A stretch of DNA of 64,000 nucleotides from Aradus depressus (Eukaryota; Arthropoda; Insecta; Hemiptera; Aradidae): contig OY759225.1 in assembly GCA_963662175.1 (NCBI GenBank), positions 1,178,001 through 1,242,000 on the forward strand, read 5' to 3'. A program made the translations under genes and the position numbers. This document shows positions 48,036 to 59,044 of this stretch, piece by piece. Numbering within the stretch: position 1 is the stretch's first letter; every line of letters begins with the position of its first letter. The notes under the pieces were generated by a model. The model was given only the letters and a program-made list of their open reading frames with translations, made no database searches and had not been told where the DNA came from.

Positions 48036-48248
48036 GATGAAGTGTTGTCTCTATAACAATCTAAGAGGAAAAGTGTGCGAGTCGACCTCGAAATGGTGCC
48101 ATTTGTGAACATTTAAATGATGTATCGATTCAAATGTCGCATATTCATGTCACGTGTGGAAATGTAAATATATTTCCTGTGAAAGTTTTTCCGAATTGTC
48201 CCACCGGCAAAATTTGACACAATTTTATGTACAAATAAAGTGGACTAT

Positions 48249-48425
48249 CTCCAGTTTTACCTCCAGTTTTACTTTCTAGTTTTACTTCCAGTTTTACTTT
48301 CTAGTTTTACTTCCAGTTTTACTTTCTAGTTTTACTTCCAGTTTTACTTTCTAGTTTTACTTCCAGTTTTACTTTCTAGTTTTACTTCTAGTTTTACTTC
48401 CAGTTTTACTTCCAGTTTTACTTTC
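48249..48425 (+). repeat. Minisatellite of about 12 bp (CCAGTTTTACTT / TCTAGTTTTACT)
   Basis: About 15 copies of an AGTTTTACT core alternate between CTTCC- and TTTCT-linked forms, giving a 24-bp dimer in the middle. It is a simple tandem array with no coding potential. Confidence 0.92.
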
Positions 48426-48599
48426 TCCTCAGAGTTGTCCCATTAGATTATTGACAGTAGAATAAAATAACAGTGAAGCCGCTCTAAAATTATATTAGAT
48501 CTCAAGTTGGTGACTTTTGTTTTCTGTTCCAAAATAACAAATAAACCGGCGGATCGGTTTGTTGTGAAATTTTGGACTTGAGGCTTATTCAAGATTATG
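48426..48599. other. Spacer, no feature
   Basis: Short sequence between the minisatellite and SINE-A with nothing recognised. Confidence 0.4.
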
Positions 48600-48916
48600 C
48601 TATGTTATGCCCGGACTTTAACTACAAGGTCATATCGCCTACTACCAGAACGCTCTTTTGGCGCTCCAGTGAACATGAGCCCGATTCTACTGTAGGCGTT
48701 CTAAATTTTGCCTACCCAGGTTTTGTTCACCTAGAGTAGGGCTCTTTAACGAGTACCTGTCCTCGGACAAGCTCGGGACTATCGCTAATCCGAAGGACGG
48801 AGTGCTCAAGGTTTTTTCACCTCCCAGATCAAAACCTAAGGGCCTAAGCCGAGTCTGGAACCCGCGGTCTTGAGCCCAATAAGCAAGCACGCATACCACT
48901 CAGCCACCGATCTCGT
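48600..48916 (-). mobile_element. Nearly complete SINE-A, minus strand
   Basis: The reverse complement starts GAGATCGGTGGCTGAGTGGT (diverged A box) and has GGGTTCCAGACTCGGCTTAG (degraded B box), CTGGGAGGTGAAAAAACCTT, GAGCACTCCGTCCTTCGGAT, ACAGTAGAATCGGGCTCATG, GCGTTCTGGTAGTAGGCGAT and ends GTCCGGGCATAAC. Its order defines the full element: head, linker, central block, 3' body. Confidence 0.88.
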
Positions 48917-50280
48917 TAGGCTATGTGCCCATTATATGAACGGAAATTGAAAAAACGTCTAAAATTTATAATTTTTTTTTCACAGAATTTTCTTTAAAAA
49001 CCGAAATTTCACTTTAGAGCAGAATGTACTTGGCACACCTGATCTTTTCATTTTTCTTTGATCAGCTTAATTATGAGATTAAATGAATAATCAAAAAGTA
49101 GGTAATCTGGGGGAGGGGGGAGGGGGGGGGGGGGGGGTCTGAAAGAAGAATTGATTAGTTGAGTCCGGCTCCAGGAGGTGTTTTTGAGAAGGACCGCCAG
49201 ACAGCGCTACTGGCAGGCTCCGCCCTGCCTTCATCATTCGGCATTCCCTCCCACAGCGCGCTACCAACACAATCTCTTCGCTACTTTATCTATGTAAGTA
49301 CTCACCTAATTTCGACAAAAATATATACTACTAATTTTTTGTATACTTAATTGTAATATTTTTTTTCTCTCTAAATTCTCTGACTTTACATATTTTATTT
49401 AAAAATAAAAAATCTTTATAAATTCAACCCCCTGTAGAAATAATTACATTCATTCTTATAATAAACATTTTTCGGAAAAAGGGGAAAAATTAGAAAAAAA
49501 ATGAAAGTGATTTTTTGTCCATTGTGCTCCCAGAATACACCGGTGCTTCCTTTCCATTTTCGAACCGGCTTTTCAATTTTTCCTACTTTCCCAATATGAT
49601 CAACTTGTTTATTTGTTTCTTAATCGATAGCATATACAGAATTGAGGACATATTTTGACTTAATAGTCTGATTTTTCAATAAGTTTCCAATGCAAAATTA
49701 GTTTAAAAGGGTGACATGCGACAGGAAGCCGGCTGGTTAGTATATATTGGGTGAATGATAAATTGAAATGAAAAATATTAAAAATAAACAATTTCACAAT
49801 TTTTTTTAGATTATCTATTGAAAAAGTATAGTTATCTAATTTTCAGATTTTTTCTGTTAATTCATTTCCTATAAAATGTCTTTAAGTTACCTTTTATATT
49901 ATTCATTTTAATTGTTCCAATTGTATTTTTACATTATTTTATTTTTAATGATTCCATATTCATCACACTTTTTCTCATTTAAATTTTTAGCACTGGGAGA
50001 GGCTAAGATCAAGAACTCTAATAACTGCCGTTGTGATGAATGTATCGACACAAAATTTCAAATGAGAATTCAGAATCCCATACTTTTTATTCAGTTTTTC
50101 AATAGCTTTCATATTTATCATGAGATTTTTTATACGTGTTTTTCTATTGATTTTTCCTGCCCATATTACACCCTTATTTTTAAGGGTATAATAGAGGTTT
50201 GTGTGCCCTTAGCAATAAGGGTGAATAGTTGCCCTTTTTAAGAGTAAGAGGGGTGAACTTAAGGGTGGTGAATCTAGCCG
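48917..50280. other. AT-rich intergenic with G run
   Basis: G-rich patch with a 16-base G run at 49122-49137. GGAAGCCGGCTGGTTAGTAT (49726-49745) resembles the repeat-end strings at 19.1 and 19.9 kb. The 109-codon plus-strand frame at 49912-50241 is AT-rich and low-complexity with no domain. Confidence 0.4.
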
Positions 50281-50555
50281 CAGTGTTCGTCACTAGAGGT
50301 AGTTCGTTAATAGAGGCTGTTCGTCACTAGAGGCAGTTCGCCACTAGAGGCAGTTCGTCACTGGAGGCAGTTCGTCATTAGAGGCAGTTCGTCCCTAGAG
50401 GCAGTTCGTCACTAGAGGCTGTTCGTCACTAGAGGCTGTTTTCACTAGAGGCAGTTCGTCACTGGAAGTTGTTCGTCACTGAAGACAGTTCGTCACTAGA
50501 AGCAGTTCGTCACTAGAGGCTGTTTGTCACTAGAGGCACTTCGTCACTAGAGAAG
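50281..50555 (+). repeat. Minisatellite of about 18 bp (GTTCGTCACTAGAGGCA)
   Basis: About 15 diverged copies of TTCGTCACTAGAGGCAG; common variants are GGCTG, CTGGAGG and TTCACTAG with a deletion. The divergence suggests an older array. Confidence 0.9.
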
Positions 50556-50629
50556 GAACAAATGAAAAATCCATACCCACCGACCATGAACAGAGTTGTG
50601 ACAGACGGAGAACAGGAACAACATATATG

Positions 50630-50860
50630 TCCTTATCCATAAAATTTTAAATTGTTGTTAGACAGTTTTTGATAGACTCGATAGGTGTCGTGCTTAGAGG
50701 TTTCTGAATATACATAAAATTTCACAGAGACCCAAAGAAATTTTTTTTTTAGCTTTGGAATCAAAAGGCGAAAAATATGAAATTCTGTTGATAACTCCGT
50801 ATCGAATTTCTGGCCGATTACAACTTACCTTAAATTTCGTGTAGCCAGGGAAGTAAAAAA
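50630..50860 (+). repeat. Repeat D copy
   Basis: GACTCGATAGGTGTCGTGCT, TTCTGAATATACATAAAATT and, further on, GAATTTCTGGCCGATTACAA followed by CTTACCTT. These are the standard D order. It is truncated at both ends. Confidence 0.6.
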
Positions 50861-51049
50861 AAGATTATTCACTTTGAATAAAATAAATAATGGAAGAGGA
50901 ATAACGAAGAACTTCTGCAAACATCTCTTAAAGAGTCCTCGCTGAATCAACGGCGGTGTACTTCCCCACCACGAATCAATCAGTTCAGTTGTCGCTCTCC
51001 GTTTTTGCAAAAAATCAATGGATGACTTTACAGGGGCTTCTGAAACTTA

Positions 51050-51330
51050 CTAAGTTTTGCGTCGATACTCGGAAGTTATTAGGTTGTTTGAATCGATTCC
51101 CCTCATGTCCTCTTCCTCCCTTTCAGCTGATTTCGCCAAAAATTGATAGTTGTCGTTCTTATGGGGTTTTGAATTTACATATGAAATTTCGTATCAATAC
51201 ATTTATTACAACAGCAGTTATTATAGATTTTGTGCTGAGTCACCCCCTAATTCCCCTCATTCCATTGGTCGATTTGGCTAAGAATCGATAGGTGTCACAC
51301 ATTCTGGATACACATATAAAATATCATATC
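51050..51330 (+). repeat. Repeat D copy, two internal units
   Basis: GATTTCGCCAAAAATTGATA, GTTGTCGTTCTTATGGGGTT, TTGAATTTACATATGAAATT, TCGTATCAATACATTTATTA and CAACAGCAGTTATTATAG, then again TCGATTTGGCTAAGAATCGA and TAGGTGTCACACATTCTGGA. This copy shows the D unit best and aligns with the Sat133 monomer. Confidence 0.7.
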
Positions 51331-51718
51331 GATACCTACTATCATTCCTATGAGACTTATCGTATTCACAATTACAAACACAAACATGTAAAGATTCATT
51401 TTTTTTTTCATTTTTGGAAACAAATATATTAAATTTCGTTGAAAACTCAACATGACTTTGTGACTGATGACATCATTTCCGCTATACTTGGGGAAGTAAC
51501 AATGAATTGACAAATTGCGTAACTTCCCCTATGCAACATGCAGCTGGCTGTAAAAGTATGTATTCGCAATGATTTAGATATTTTTTTCATATGATGTGGG
51601 GGGGGGGGGGGGGGGTTCAAATTCTTGTTTAATTACGTATTTTAACTGCCCTGAATCAAGATGTTACTATAGCGAATTATCATCAATTAAATGTAGATGG
51701 TAATCTGTAGAGAGTAGA
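51331..51718. other. Spacer with 18-base G run
   Basis: G run at 51598-51615. The flanks are AT-rich with nothing recognised. Confidence 0.45.
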
Positions 51719-51906
51719 GAGAGGGCGCCGGTAGCTCAGTGGTATGCGTGCTTGCCTTCTGAGCTCAAGAAAGTGGGTTCGAAACCCGACCGAGGCCCTT
51801 TAGTTTATTTTATCTGGGTAGTAAAATAAATTTAAGCACGCCGTCCTTCGGATGGGACGTTAAGCGATGGTCCCGAGTTTGTACGATGTCAGATACTCGT
51901 TAAAGA
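51719..51906 (+). mobile_element. SINE-A head and centre, 3' truncated
   Basis: GAGGGCGCCGGTAGCTCAGT (A box), GGTATGCGTGCTTGCCTTCT, GGGTTCGAAACCCGACCGAG (B box), TTTATTTTATCTGGGTAGTA, CGTCCTTCGGATGGGACGTT and GATGTCAGATACTCGTTAAA, then stops. The head is close to intact; it may retain Pol III promoter elements. Confidence 0.87.
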
Positions 51907-52139
51907 GGTCTCAGTCAACATATTTCGTAGCTCTTTCTGCCCCAACTTGGAGTGCAGTTAAATCAGATGAAACAATAGAAAAGAGGACTTAATATTGCAA
52001 CTGGGGGGAGAAACAGGAGTGGGGGGTGCCTCCTCCACAGCATACAGCGCCCTCTCAGGGGCCTTCTGAGCAGACAACCGCTAATTTAGCTTCAATTAAT
52101 TCTGAGACCAACTCGACTGGAGAACAATGTTGATGAGGA

Positions 52140-52205
52140 AACTGTGAGTGGTCTAGTGGTTAGCGTAACTTCCCAGCCAGGGTTCCAGTCCTAACTTTGT
52201 CAGAA
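52140..52205 (+). mobile_element. tRNA-like fragment, unclassified
   Basis: GAGTGGTCTAGTGGTTAGCG contains an A-box-like TGGTCTAGTGG, and CAGGGTTCCAGTCCTAACTT contains a B-box-like GGTTCCAGTCC 32 bp further on. No acceptor-stem pairing is seen. It lies next to repeat D sequence, so D may carry a tRNA-like head in some copies. Confidence 0.45.
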
Positions 52206-52629
52206 ATATCAAATTGCAGACTACAATGTCATGAAAATAGGTCAGAAAACATGAAATTCAGATGAACACTAATCTAACTTGTGAAGGAATACATAACTTC
52301 CCCTATACTTCATATTGCTGGTGAAGCAAAACAAACAAGGAATTGAGGTTAAGAACTAAGAAAGAGGTAACCCAAGCTAGAAGCACAATACCAGTGTTGC
52401 CAGACCACCATTTTAAAATTACCTTCCATTAAAACCGAACATTTTCATTTCCCCCAGATTTTTTTTTTAGAAAAATTTGTAAATATCATTGCATTAAAAA
52501 ACAAATAATATTTACATTTTGTAATGAATAAGTATGTTTGTGGTTTCGAATCCGCGTTCTTGAGCCTCTAGTGTTGAAGACCAGGCAGCGAACTCTTGCA
52601 AGATTTAGGACAGGCGCACAGTTTTTGTC

Positions 52630-52960
52630 TCCTATGACCAAACTTACTTCCCCAGTTATATCAAGTATACGGGTAGTTATGTAATCGGTCAACAATTCTT
52701 TGCGGGGTTTTAAACGGAATTTCATGGTTTTCCTACCTCTAGATTCCAAATATGAAAAAAAAATCTCTTTGTGTGTCTATGGTCACGATAATTACCGATA
52801 TAATGAATGTATCGACACGAAATTTTATATGTGAATCCAGAAGCCTCTAAGGGCGACACCTAGTCAAATCGGCCAAAGGGGGAGGGGGGATTAGGGAGGA
52901 GGCTTAACATAAACAATGTAGTAACTGTCCATAGAATGAATGTATCGACAAGAAATTGTG
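52630..52960 (-). repeat. Repeat D copy
   Basis: AGTTATGTAATCGGTCAACA, TTTCATGGTTTTCCTACCTC, AATGAATGTATCGACACGAA, TATGTGAATCCAGAAGCCTC, TAAGGGCGACACCTAGTCAA and ATCGGCCAAAGGGGGAGG. This extends the family beyond the part related to Sat133. Confidence 0.65.
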
Positions 52961-53089
52961 TGACCAGAGTACCCCCCACCCCCAGTTATTTTACATTTAC
53001 AGCCGCTATTTTTGATCCTATCAATTAATCTGAGAGAATTTGATAGATAGGATAGGATTTGAAGTCTAAGGACGCAAAACAGCAATGGT

Positions 53090-53470
53090 CATCAGCGTCC
53101 AAAGAATTTGATAGATGGAAATTTAAAAAGGAACATTACACCTATCGATTTTCAGCCAAATCAGCCAAAGAGGTGGAGATTAGGGGTGTATTTAAAGTCA
53201 ATACCCAATGAGGACATACCCGTGAAATTTCCTCGATATCGGCTGAAGAGAAGGGGGGTTCAGAGGGGGGGGCTTAACTCAAAAACCCGAATAACTGCCG
53301 ATGTAATGAATTTGACACAAAATTCAGTTTGAGGATTTAGAAACTCAACTATTGATTATTAGCGCAAACGGTCGACTGGTTTTGGAGGGGGGGTGCGAAA
53401 AGTTAATTGATTAATTCGTTGTGGGGAAGTACATTGTCGGGATTCACCGACGACCTTTTTCCCTGGAAAC
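53090..53470 (-). repeat. Repeat D copy with terminal block
   Basis: CACCTATCGATTTTCAGCCA, AATCAGCCAAAGAGGTGGAG, GGCTTAACTCAAAAACCCGA and ATAACTGCCGATGTAATGAA, followed by AACGGTCGACTGGTTTTGGA and TGTGGGGAAGTACATTGTCG. The last two strings recur at 58.8-58.9 kb, so they belong to the element. Confidence 0.65.
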
Positions 53471-53915
53471 CAAAACGGACCTGAAACCAAAATGATTGGC
53501 TACTCCAATTAAGGTCAGTTTAAACATTTTGGCGAAACAATATACTTTACTTGTATTTTTTTTTTCTTCTATATTTTTGGCATTGAATCAAATAAGATGT
53601 AAAAAGAGCAAAACTAGAAGAGTGCAGTTCAATGCCAAATTGGAGTCAGTATGACGTCCACTTGTGGTAGGATCGTTCGGACTGTTCGCACAACACTGAG
53701 GCCACTCTGTCTCCAATGCTCGTAAGCACGTTTTCTTTACCGCCTAGCTTGAACTAATGTTCATTTTCTTGTACTAATGCTTGACTTGGGTCGTCTCACT
53801 ATGTTGACTTATGTAGTTCAATTATTAACGTATAACAGAAAGTAAACACTGCCCAGGTTCCATGACATTGACTTGGATCGAGGAGTCTTACAAATATGTA
53901 CTAAGATCGTTATTA
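53471..53915. other. Intergenic, no gene recognised
   Basis: The stretch 53640-53780 is less AT-rich but has no recognisable frame or repeat. Confidence 0.4.
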
Positions 53916-54386
53916 CAGTAGACTCTCCCTTATCCGGCGTTCTGTTAACCGGCGCTCGCAAAATAATATCAAATTTGTTAAACTAAAATTAACATTCATA
54001 TATTAGATTATCAATTATATGAGCCATGTGTATTTACGAGCACATAATAATTCCGTAACTCACGAATCTTTTATGTATTTTTATTGCAGATATATACATA
54101 TGTACATTGTATTTATAATGAAGGGAACGCTAATATAATATTTTATTACTTCACTTAATTAAACGCAGATTTCAAAATATCTTTTTATATGATAAATATA
54201 TGTACATATGTACGTACATATAATAAATCAATGTTCAGTATGTACATATTTGTCAATTTAATAAATGTTATCAACAAAATACATACGTGTTTTATTCCTT
54301 AGCTCACCTAAAAAAATGCTTTAATTGATATATTTTTTCTCATTAATTGATGATTTCCGTTATCCGGCGTAACGGAGAGTCTACTG
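53916..54386. mobile_element. pogo/Tigger-like MITE
   Basis: The left end CAGTAGACTCTCCCTTATCC plus GGCG and the right end in reverse complement CAGTAGACTCTCCGTTACGC plus CGGATAACGG are inverted repeats. The string CTCTCxxTTATCCGGC is characteristic of pogo/Tigger termini. The 471-bp interior is AT-rich and non-coding. TA precedes the left end; the expected TA at the right end reads CA. Confidence 0.75.
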
Positions 54387-54984
54387 CACTCATATCTCAT
54401 TTCTAGGACTACTTAGGTCGAAGACCTTACACAAAACCTTTATAATGACTGTCTCTTACCAATCTTTAAACATCTATTGACGGTATTCAACTGAAACGTT
54501 GTATAATGCTAGAGAATGATATACATCAAAATAAAAATAAATAATTGGTTAATAATTGATTTTTTAAGACATTTTAAAACACTATCATTTGTACCCCTTT
54601 TGTACACCCCTCGATGTCTGGAAAACTATTAAATTACTTTGTGTAAAATTAAAAAAGTGTGATGAGTAGATCTAACGGGAAGTCAATAGAGCAAAAAATA
54701 ATTTGGTATTTTTAGGTGCTGGGATGAAGCTATGAAAATGGTGCTTCAGGATTACGAGGGATTCCATAAAGACATGCTTCAAATAACTTATATATTCAAT
54801 AGATTTACATATGTATATAACGAACTTATTCTAGGTATACAACTCACATATTGTTTTAAGTGCTTCTGTGAAACATAATGAAATAACTTAAGAGGTAATA
54901 TTGAAGGCATTCATAAATGCTTTATTATTTAATTACACCGCCATCTTAGCTGCTGCTGAACTTCACATACACGCCTCATTTACA
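54387..54984. other. AT-rich intergenic, no gene recognised
   Basis: No repeat or coding signal classified. Confidence 0.4.
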
Positions 54985-55570
54985 CTACATCTCACATAAA
55001 TCGAAAACTGGGGCAACACATGAAAAATAAAACTTAATACAGATAAATCATAGCACATCACATTTACACTTTGACGAAAAAATGCCCCTCCGTTTTTATC
55101 TACAAGCCCCTCCCTCAAACTAATACTGTACTTTACCTAGGACTGACACTCTTCGAAGACTGACATGGAACCCTCACACACGTCTTACACGAAACACGCT
55201 GAACCGTCGACTCAAAATACTCTACTGACTTCTAAATAGAGATCAAAATTAGACATGAGACGAAAACGGAACTGTTACTCTTACTGAGACCATTATGGAC
55301 ATACGGATCACAGACATACGGTTCAGCAAAAACAACATCAAACGATTTCAGGCGTTTCAGTCAAAAATAACAATAATAATAATAATAAAAAGTGATAACC
55401 CAGTGCCACCATACATAAACAACAGAACACTTCATGATCTCATGGTACACACAGTACCCCAAACAATACAAACTACTTACATACGGTTTTTTAGCAATCT
55501 TTACACAAATACAAACCCAGAAATACGTACATTACCACATAACCCCCCACGAAGGTTGAAGAGAAGATGA
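54985..55570 (+). pseudogene. Jockey-like reverse transcriptase C-terminal region
   Basis: Blocks in order across shifting frames are NWGNT, KIKLNTDKS, HITFTL and RKNAPP (the K-I-N-x-x-K-S-x-H-x-T-F-T-L-R block). Then come SHTRLTRNTLNRRLKILY and LLNRD, IKRFQAFQSKI, NPVPPYINNRTLHD and, at the end, NPPRRLKRR. At least six in-frame stops or shifts break it. The final NPPRRLKRR is shared with the minus-strand fragment at 12.7 kb, so both derive from related Jockey elements. Confidence 0.75.
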
Positions 55571-55877
55571 AACCGCGACTTACTGCCTCCTTGAATCATA
55601 TTCGTTATTATTATTTTTCAACATTATTTTCCTTCACTTTTATTATCTCTCTTACTACCCATTCATCAAAATTGTCTTTCAATTCCTTTTTATTTATTTT
55701 ATTATTTTTTTTTTTTATCCTAATAAGATAAATTTTCGTCTCGAGGACCTACCACTGGGTGACCTTCCTCTCACACGCCATTTACGCCACCATATCTACA
55801 TGTACGTCATAGATGCTGGTTGTTGCCCCCCAGTAACAGTTGTATCTTTATAAATTAAAGAAAAAGAAAAAAAAAAT
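54985..55877 (+). mobile_element. Jockey-like LINE 3' end with A-tail
   Basis: A degenerate reverse transcriptase end (54985-55610) is followed by a T-rich 3' untranslated region. It ends in TTATAAATTAAAGAAAAAGA and AAAAAAAAA (to about 55877). It is truncated at the 5' end, as usual for LINE insertions. Confidence 0.7.
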
Positions 55878-56227
55878 TCACTTAAGAGCTCATAAGTACT
55901 CTAGTGGCAAAGTTAGGAACTTTATAGTCATAACCAAAAATGTTTTCTTTTACGTTATTCGAAATCATGAAATCGTCGAAATTTCCTGACTGAATGCAGC
56001 GGCGTAGAAACTATAATTTAAATGTGCATTAATTAATACAACAACGCGATGTTTGCCTACGGAACCCTTCTATTATTCTTTTTACCATATATTTTGTACA
56101 ATGCGCTAGGTTAATGCGTTTGTTTTGTTTGTTATTTTTGTTAGTTGGGAGTGTATGTCGGACGTACGGAGCGGGGAGGGTGGGCCCCCCCCAGCCGATG
56201 GGCCCCCTCCCCCGTCTCCCCTTACAG
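55878..56227. other. Intergenic with GC-rich end
   Basis: AT-rich until about 56150, then a GC-rich patch with runs of C that forms a pyrimidine-rich tract just before the candidate exon. Confidence 0.4.
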
Positions 56228-56305
56228 GGGCCTATCTCCTCATCGTACTTCCCCAGCTCCATTCGGACCAACACAAGGATCGCCTCCTTCATGCCCTCAC
56301 CAAAG
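56228..56305 (+). CDS. Candidate 78-nt internal exon of a host gene
   Basis: A pyrimidine tract ending CCCCTCCCCCGTCTCCCCTT is followed by ACAG (acceptor), 78 nt of GC-richer sequence and a strong donor AG|GTACGT. All three frames are open. The frame with two leading bases reads AYLLIVLPQLHSDQHKDRLL then HALTK, which looks like an amphipathic helical segment and has GC-leaning third positions in an AT-rich background. I do not recognise the gene. The minus strand is also open (KEAILVLVRMELGKYDEEIG), so strand is uncertain. No neighbouring exons were found. A GC-rich repeat fragment is the main alternative. Confidence 0.3.
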
Positions 56306-56692
56306 GTACGTACCAGTTAAGTTTTTAAGTTAAGTGTTTTTTTTTTCTACTACTATTACTTGAAAAGATTATTGATTAGGTCAAAAATATAAGCGATATC
56401 TTGTATAATGTACTTAGGCCTTAAAGTGTATTTGCGTCCGATTTCGGCCCAAATCTAATCAGATCTAAGATAAGTATAAGAAGGTAAGAAATGAGGTTTT
56501 TTCATTATAACTAGTCTAATAAAAAAGATTTAGGGTTGAAATTTGGCGTCAGAACATATTTGCTGAACATATCTGCTGGTGAAGGCCGAGAGGGCACTTC
56601 TCACGCTCATATTTGGCTAGACTCTTTTCTTTGATATAATAATAATAAACACTATATTTTCCAAGGGGGTGGTTTGTCTCCCACCCTTGCCA
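56306..56692. other. AT-rich intergenic
   Basis: Right of the candidate exon; would be intron if that exon is real. Nothing else recognised. Confidence 0.4.
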
Positions 56693-56760
56693 CCCCCACC
56701 CTTGCCACCCCCCACCCTTGCCACCCCGCACCCTTGCCACCCCCCACCCTTGCCACCCCC
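56693..56760 (+). repeat. Minisatellite of 14-16 bp (CACCCTTGCCACCCC)
   Basis: About 4.5 copies of CCACCCTTGCCACCCC with small length changes in the C run. Confidence 0.88.
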
Positions 56761-56925
56761 AATCAACAGAAATATACTTATTTTATAATTATTATTTCTT
56801 ATATCTACTTTTAGTTTTCTTCGTTATTACTTACAATTTGTAACGACAGCCCATCACCTGTCGACCTCTCTCAGGAAACTTGAGATGAAAACTTTTGCCA
56901 TTAAAAGTTATAGTAAAAGTTTAGT

Positions 56926-56980
56926 TTTAATGTCGCTATTAACGTAGTTTTAATGTCGCTATTAACGTAGTTTTAATAAG
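56926..56980 (+). repeat. 23-bp tandem duplication
   Basis: AGTTTTAATGTCGCTATTAA plus CGT occurs twice, then a third start AGTTTTAAT. Confidence 0.85.
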
Positions 56981-57589
56981 AATGTTTCCTAGTTTTATCT
57001 AACACATCAAATAAAACATTATTTTCCATGATTATATCATCTAAGAGCATATTATACTTTCATGATAATTTTGGTTTTTACGTAGTCGATATTTTGACTT
57101 CGAGGGGCGCAGACAATTTTCTGAAACGATTCCTTATACTAGGTTTGCAACCCTAAAAATACATTTCAAATTTAGGGTACACAATTTGTACCCTATGTAT
57201 TTAATATGAAAATTGAGATAAATTTACAAATGAGATAAGATGAGGGGGTAAACATTTAATGAATTTCAAAGTAATGGGGTAGTTTAGGTCTTCTATTTAT
57301 ACGGTAACCTCAAAAATAAAAAAAAATAAACAGTTTCGCTGCTAAAATTTAATTTAAATTCAGGAATCCCAACAAAATATTTCCCTAGAGAAAGCTATTA
57401 ATTAAAATTTGGTTACTATTTTAGTAAACTGATACGAAATATTTTCATGCAAGATAACAAAAAGACGTTGGTTTTTCTTAATGCTTAATATGAAAAGAAA
57501 TGAAAAAATTATTCCATTCAGAATTTTATACTAAGTAATTTAAGGTTGCCTATGAAAAACATTAGGTTTTTTAGAGTGGTTTTTGACTT
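56981..57589. other. AT-rich intergenic
   Basis: A short inverted repeat around GAGTGGTTTTTGACTTAAAA and AACCACTC lies near 57573-57601. No gene recognised. Confidence 0.4.
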
Positions 57590-57599
57590 AAAAAACCAC

Positions 57600-57665
57600 T
57601 CCAAAATGTTTTTCCAAACTTTGCCTCCCCCCCCCCCCCTGCTCAAAATCCTGGCTACGCCCCTG
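57600..57665 (-). mobile_element. hAT-like element end
   Basis: In reverse complement, CCAGGGGCGTAGCCAGGATT plus TTGAGCAGGGGG. The string GGCGTAGC(C/T)A recurs at the ends of the hAT element at 12.06 kb and near 59300. The partner end was not found. Confidence 0.45.
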
Positions 57666-58245
57666 GTTGTGGCAGCTATTGGAATTACTAATCGAAATAT
57701 TAGTAATAAACTAAATGTTCACTCTAAACCTTTTTCCTCTTCCAGCAATTTGGCTGAAATCTTACTCGGGGAATTCTCAATCTTCGTATTAAATTTTATA
57801 AGGATAAAATAACATTAGCAGTTATTAGTATAGAGTTTTTGAGTAGAACTGCCCTGCATCTCCCCCCACCCTAATCTGATGAAAATTAGTAGGTGTCGTC
57901 CTTTTGGGGTTTTGTATCATTGTAACAGTTGTTAGGGCTTTTTAGTTAAGCCTCCTCGTCCTTTTGGAGTTAGCGGAAAATGAATAAGTGTGGTCGTGGG
58001 GTTCTGGTTGCACAAATGCAATTTCGAGTCAATTGCTCATCATTTCGTGAGATATCATGTCCAAAGATGCACAAACAAGTATAAGGGAAGTTATGTTATG
58101 GTTCAAAAATTCGAAGCGGAGTTTTCAACGGAATTTTATGTTTTCTGACCTCTACATTCCAAATATTGTATTGGATTGTTGTATGTCTGAGTTAGTGTCT
58201 GTGAACATGATAACTGACCATAGAATTAAGATATCGATGTGAGTC
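57666..58245 (+). repeat. Repeat D copies
   Basis: AATTAGTAGGTGTCGTCCTT, GTAACAGTTGTTAGGGCTTT, TTAGTTAAGCCTCC, then GAAAATGAATAAGTGTGGTC and ATTTCGAGTCAATTGCTCAT. The TTGTTAGGG form is the one seen in Sat133. Confidence 0.6.
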
Positions 58246-58254
58246 TAGAATAGG

Positions 58255-58700
58255 GATGGGTATCGACTAACAAAACATTGATTAATGGCATCGATTATTT
58301 TCTACTAGTTAATCGATACACTTATTAATCGTTGGTTGAATAATCGATTAATCCATTAAACGAACTCACAAACAGTCAATCACAACTCACAAATGACAAA
58401 ACACAAATGATTAGAAATTAGAATTAGAAGTAGAACTAGTAGAAGGTTACTTTTTACTTATCACCAGTTCACCGCAGAGGCACGGTGTTGTATCGATAGT
58501 CGTTACGATAGTCTCCTCCCACTTTTTTAGACGAGTTGCACTTCGGATGAATAATAATTAATTCATTTTTCTTTTTTTTCTCCTGTTTTTCGGATGAGTT
58601 GTAATTTTAATTAAAAATGTTATAATCGTTAAATAATCGTCGATTATCCGATTAATCAAACCTATATGATATCGATTAAATAACAATCGATTATTGTTAA
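58255..58700. repeat. Cluster of ATCGAT/TAATCGATTA motifs, possible DNA transposon
   Basis: TAATCGATTAATC, ATCGATTATT, TAATCGATACAC, TCGATTATCCGATTAATC and similar overlapping palindromic strings occur at both ends around a less repetitive middle. The left start AGGGATGGGTATCGACTAAC resembles the ends of some hAT elements. No coding sequence. Confidence 0.45.
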
Positions 58701-58900
58701 TAAATGTATGGACATGAACTCTCTTATTTTAATTTTTAACTCTAATAACTGCCTGTGAATTTATCGACACAAAATTTAGTATGAGGATCAACCGTTGAAT
58801 ATTAGCGCAAACGGTCGACTGGTTTTGGAGGAGAGCGAAAAATTAGTTGATTAATTCTTTGTGGGGAAGTACATTGTCGATGATTCATCATCGACTTTTT
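58701..58900 (-). repeat. Repeat D terminal block
   Basis: ACTCTAATAACTGCCTGTGA, TTTATCGACACAAAATTTAG, AACGGTCGACTGGTTTTGGA and TGTGGGGAAGTACATTGTCG, as at 53.3-53.45 kb. Confidence 0.6.
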
Positions 58901-59044
58901 TATTTAATTTTATGATTTTATGATGATAATTCGAAGACGATTAACTCAGTTGCGCCCTCAAATTTATGGTAGGAAATAGGTCTTCATTTGTCCTTCTTTT
59001 GTTTCATTAAATCAGCTGAGCGTCAATAATGATATGATTTAAAT

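Noticed and set aside
47463..53470. Repeat D as a degraded protein-coding retroelement
   Set aside because: I translated the better copies in several frames by eye and saw no reverse transcriptase, integrase or transposase motif. It is left unclassified.
56029..56333. Four overlapping proline-rich open frames on both strands
   Set aside because: They result from GC-rich low-complexity sequence. Only the 78-nt exon-like piece has independent support from splice-site-like borders.
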